A DNA stretch of 48,162 bases, taken from assembly GCA_000787465.1 (NCBI GenBank), contig JSYX01000248.1:1-48162 (forward strand), given 5' to 3'. The number at the start of each line of letters is the position of its first letter. The stretch's first letter is position 1. Shown here piece by piece: positions 44,916-48,162 of this stretch. Both the position numbers and the translations under genes were made by a program. The stretch is from Thermomucor indicae-seudaticae. Taxonomy: Eukaryota; Mucoromycota; Mucoromycetes; Mucorales; Lichtheimiaceae. The notes under the pieces are model-generated. The model ran no database searches and was not told the DNA's origin. It saw only the letters and a list, made by a program, of their open reading frames with translations.

Positions 44916-46782
44916 TTATTTCGAATAAAGCATGTCTTCTGGCCGAACCCATTCATTGAATTGCTCTTCAGTAAGAAGGTTTAACGCCATAGCTGCCTCT
45001 TTAAGTGTTGTGCTCTCTTTATGTGCCTTTTTTGCGCATTTCGCAGCATTGTCGTATCCAATGTGGGGATTTAGCGCCGTCACCAGCATTAAAGACTCGT
45101 TCATAATAGTGCGGATTCTATCACGGTTAGCTTGAATACCCACGACGCAGTTTCGGCTGAACGAGCGCGATGCATCCCCTAACAGTGTAATGGACTGCAA
45201 AAGGTTTTTGATAAGGACGGGCTTGAACACGTTCAGCTTATATAAAAAGAATACCGTCAGAAAAAGAAAGAAAAAATCCCATCGTCTTTTGCTCTTCAAT
45301 ACGAACCTCGAATTGTCCGTAGCTGCCAGCCACGGTAATGGCAGTATGGTTTCCCATCACCTGCGCACAGACCATGGTCATGGCCTCACATTGAGTAGGA
45401 TTTACCTTGCCAGGCATGATCGATGAACCGGGCTCGTTTTCCGGTAAACTAAGCTCGCCCAAACCGCACCGTGGGCCGGATCCGAGGTAGCGAATATCAT
45501 TGGCAATCTTCATCAGAGATACCGCCACCGTGTTTAACGCGCCGGAGCACTCTACAACAGCATCGTTACACGCCAGTGCTTCGAACTAGAAAAAGAAGAA
45601 GCTCCCCTATTAGATCGAGAATAAAGTGGTTAGTCAGACCGTATATACCTTGTTGGGCGCAGTCTCGAACGGGTAGCTCGTTATTTCGGATACAGTCTTG
45701 GCAATGTCCTTGTCAAATCCTTTACGGCTATTAAGTCCAGTTCCTACAGCAGTGCCACCTTGGGCAAGCCGTGATAGACGGGGCAAAGTGCTTTTGACTC
45801 GTTCGATGCCATAGTCTAGTTGTTGCACATATCCGGAAAATTCCTGTCCCAGCGTTAACGGTGTAGCATCTTGCAAATGGGTACGGCCGACCTATAATAT
45901 CTATATGAATACTCGCACATCCTCTGGGTAAAAGGAACAACCGACCAACCTTAATGATATCCATGAATTCTTGCGATTTGGCATACAAAGCGTCTCGGAG
46001 TTCTTGCAAAGACGGCAGCAACTTCTCATGGATTTCAACGACTGCAGCAATATGCATTGCCGTCGGGAATCTGGCTCGTAAATAAGAACGTAGACTATCA
46101 TTGGGTAGTAGCGGATATTCAGTTACTCACGAGTCATTCGATGACTGGCCCATATTGACGTGATCGTTCGGATGAACAGGCGACTTGCTACCCAGTTCAC
46201 CTCCCAGAATCTCAATGGCTCGGTTAGACAGCACCTCGTTCACGTTCATGCTGTTATGTAAAGGGCATTATTACATCCACAAGCAGCGGGCTTAAAAAGC
46301 TTACTTAAAAGCCTAAACTTACTGTGTCTGCGTTCCGGAACCCGTTTGCCAGACAACCAGTGGAAAGTGTCGCGAAAGCTTCCCTTCAATGACCTGGAAA
46401 ACAACAGGGAATCAGCACCAAAGTAATATAACATGAATGCACTGAATCCAATACCTCATCTGCAGCAGAAACAATGGCGTTGCCTATACGTTCGTCCAAT
46501 ATTCCATACTTCATGTTTGTTATTGCCGCTGCCTTCTTCAGTATTCCGAACGCTTTGATGAGAGCAGGAGGCATCCGTTCGTTTTCACCTCCGATCTTGA
46601 AGTTCTGTAAAGATCTACGTATATGTCCTCTCTGTTGATATTTCTTCTTAAAGTAGTGTCAAGCTAATCTATAGTACACCTTACCTTTGGGTTTGAGCAC
46701 CCCAGTATACATCCGCAGGAACTTGCAGCTCTCCAAAAGTGTCGCGTTCAATTCTGTCAATTCTGTATTTCTGCTCAGTCAT
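44916..46782 (-). CDS. FUM1: Fumarate hydratase class II
   Basis: It hydrates fumarate to L-malate in the TCA cycle and in the cytosol. Eight exons (46685-46782, 46455-46614, 46323-46393, 46131-46250, 45950-46070, 45649-45891, 45307-45585, 44916-45236) give 470 residues in phase. The signature [15 protein letters not shown] is complete. Other marks are [40 protein letters not shown] and [14 protein letters not shown]. The protein begins MTEQKYRI directly before the catalytic fold, so no mitochondrial presequence is visible from this start; an upstream start or exon could supply one. Its start codon overlaps that of a small plus-strand frame. Confidence 0.96.
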
Positions 46783-46954
46783 GGCTCGAAGTGAAAATAA
46801 CGGAAGAAATCAAGTTGCAAAGCGTGTGCGTGCGTATTTAAAAGTGGAAGAAGAAACAAGGTTTAGCGAAATCCAAAGTTCATGCGTAATGGCGTTGTAC
46901 AACGACGAACCAGAACGGGCCAATGCACACCAACTTCTCACGCTTTACCGATGA
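46781..46954 (+). CDS. Short unrecognised ORF divergent from FUM1
   Basis: A 57-residue frame, basic at the start ([20 protein letters not shown]), begins in the same CATG that starts FUM1 on the other strand. It has no known domain and lies where the FUM1 promoter should be. It may be an exon extended by splicing, or chance. Confidence 0.2.
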   Translation: MARSENNGRNQVAKRVRAYLKVEEETRFSEIQSSCVMALYNDEPERANAHQLLTLYR

Positions 46955-47341
46955 CAAAGCTGCTTTGTAAATACACAGTTTCACGATAGCATAGTAGTTT
47001 TCAAGTTTTCATTATTTGGTATGCAGTCCTTGATTCCTTTAAGGAGGGCAAATCACCAAGAATCTGTAACCGGTAGCTACTGCAAAATTATCCGCTTAAT
47101 TAAAAGTTACAGTGTGCACGTTTCTCACTTTGTTAAACGCGACGAAGGGGCCGGCGCACCAAATACTGTTTAATGATTGAACGTTGCGCTCCTAACCCTT
47201 GGCATTGATCCAACACTTTTTGATCCCTAGGACCCGCCATGAACACAGCCGCTGCCCACGCTAGATGGGGCTTGAATGGATGCCAAGTGGGCCTTGCCCG
47301 ATCTTAGCGCAAAGATTGGCGCAGAAAAAGCTCACACTTAA
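46955..47341. other. Intergenic, no gene seen
   Basis: No reading frame or RNA structure of note was found. It likely includes the upstream region of the J-domain gene. Confidence 0.4.
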
Positions 47342-47419
47342 ATGGCCAAGTCGGAGAAGGTTTTGCCGCGCTCTTCCTTCTTTTCTTTCTTGCCCTCAAT
47401 TTTCGAGATAAATAACACT

Positions 47420-47779
47420 ATGGCAAGAGTAAAGTCGCCTTACGAGATATTAGGGGTGACTCGGCTAGCAACGCAACAGGAGATTAGAAAACGATACCTG
47501 GAGCTTTGCAAAAAGCATCATCCAGATGTGGCCAGAGCAAGTTTGACCGAGGGCGGTCCCGATATACGGGACATCACTACGGCCTATCAATACCTCACCG
47601 GGAAAGCGACCAGCACCAGACAAACAGACTACTATGCTCAGGATGAACAGCATCGGCAAGCATCGGTGGAGAAACAGCAGGAATGGACAAAGCATTCTCT
47701 TTGGGCTGGCTTCGGTATAATGGCTTCTGTTGTAGCATATATGGTTTACGAGCCAAAATACCCAGACAGACACTGGTGA
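47420..47779 (+). CDS. J-domain (DnaJ-like) membrane protein
   Basis: An Hsp40-type co-chaperone. The start at 47420 (MARVKSPYEILGV) gives 119 residues; an in-frame ATG at 47342 would add 26, Ser/Phe-rich and possibly a mitochondrial presequence. The J domain (about residues 7-75) has YEILGV, helix II EIRKRYLELCKKHHPDVA with the essential HPD motif, and an ITTAYQYL helix. After a charged Gln-rich linker comes one membrane helix, LWAGFGIMASVVAYMVY, near the C-terminus. The layout suits a tail-anchored mitochondrial or ER J protein. There are no introns. Confidence 0.85.
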   Translation: MARVKSPYEILGVTRLATQQEIRKRYLELCKKHHPDVARASLTEGGPDIRDITTAYQYLTGKATSTRQTDYYAQDEQHRQASVEKQQEWTKHSLWAGFGIMASVVAYMVYEPKYPDRHW

Positions 47780-48162
47780 ACCCGACCAAACTTGTGATCT
47801 ACGGCATCGCCCCACTTGTTTAGAAAGCACTCATTGTGGTGATTCCACACGTTTCGAGGTCGAGCGCAATTCACCAACTGCGCCGGTAACATCATCAGAG
47901 ATTCTGTTGTCTTTTTGTGATTTAGCTAGACCTACCGTGTAAAATAGGCTTTGCAACACCCCTCTCTGTTAAACCTGTTGTAAATAAACTTGCCGTAATT
48001 ACTGCATTTTTCCATTTGGCCTCTGCTGGAGGATATTCGCACCAAGTACGAACAATATTCAATATAGGTCTGGCCAAAAAACCGCGTCCTCGTTTTCTTC
48101 AGCTCAGTAGTTCTTATCGTTTTCCTTGTTTTATGCATATAAGTAACCCAAGAGTGATAAAT
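47780..48162. other. Window end, no gene seen
   Basis: Only a short minus-strand frame (47932-48138) with basic composition is present, without family features. The end may contain the 3 prime part or promoter of a gene outside the window. Confidence 0.35.

Overview
The window is nuclear DNA of an early-diverging fungus, most likely Mucoromycota. Almost every gene is split by introns of about 50-80 nt, and the proteins include a CSL-type transcription factor, a CYSTM protein, a DusA-type dihydrouridine synthase, an EFA6/YEL1-like Sec7-PH exchange factor and a K63-type deubiquitinase of the ZUFSP family. No species can be named from the sequence. Exon structures were built by hand from splice consensus, phase and family similarity. 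Where those three agree over many exons I regard the model as firm.

Layout. 1-2.2 kb: a relic-like stretch, a tRNA-Trp gene and LTR-like DNA. 2.2-9.7 kb: RPL12, a quinone oxidoreductase, a decayed sugar-transporter pseudogene, a Sec7-PH Arf exchange factor and the CCCH polyadenylation factor CPSF4/Yth1. 9.7-11.6 kb: intergenic. 11.6-16.4 kb: an intronless CSL factor convergent with ribonucleotide reductase RNR1, whose upstream region carries S-phase type sites. 16.9-23 kb: a GPI-anchored cysteine-rich surface protein, DusA-type synthase, mitochondrial bL34, a CDF zinc transporter and glycerol kinase. 23.8-27.5 kb: a WD40 protein, the ZUFSP-like protease and a CYSTM protein. 29.1-31.3 kb: ASE1/PRC1, the spindle midzone bundler. 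32.1-33.1 kb: a broken membrane/coiled-coil gene. 34.7-38.8 kb: an unusual intron-dense locus without recognisable homology. 39-42.9 kb: Rab escort protein and YIF1. 43-44.9 kb: transposon-like debris. 44.9-48.2 kb: fumarase and a J-domain protein.

The genes are mainly housekeeping. RNR1 supplies dNTPs, and ASE1 acts in anaphase. The Arf exchange factor, Rab escort protein and YIF1 all serve membrane traffic. RPL12, bL34m, CPSF4, DusA and tRNA-Trp serve gene expression. They are not an operon-like pathway.

The most unusual content is the 34.7-38.8 kb locus. It has intron-like modules duplicated in tandem between A-rich spacers, a GC-rich hairpin-dense island, and a perfect 12-bp hairpin that becomes a compact stem-loop only after one intron is removed. 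A second genome-level oddity is that six introns in four genes appear to use GC rather than GT donors.
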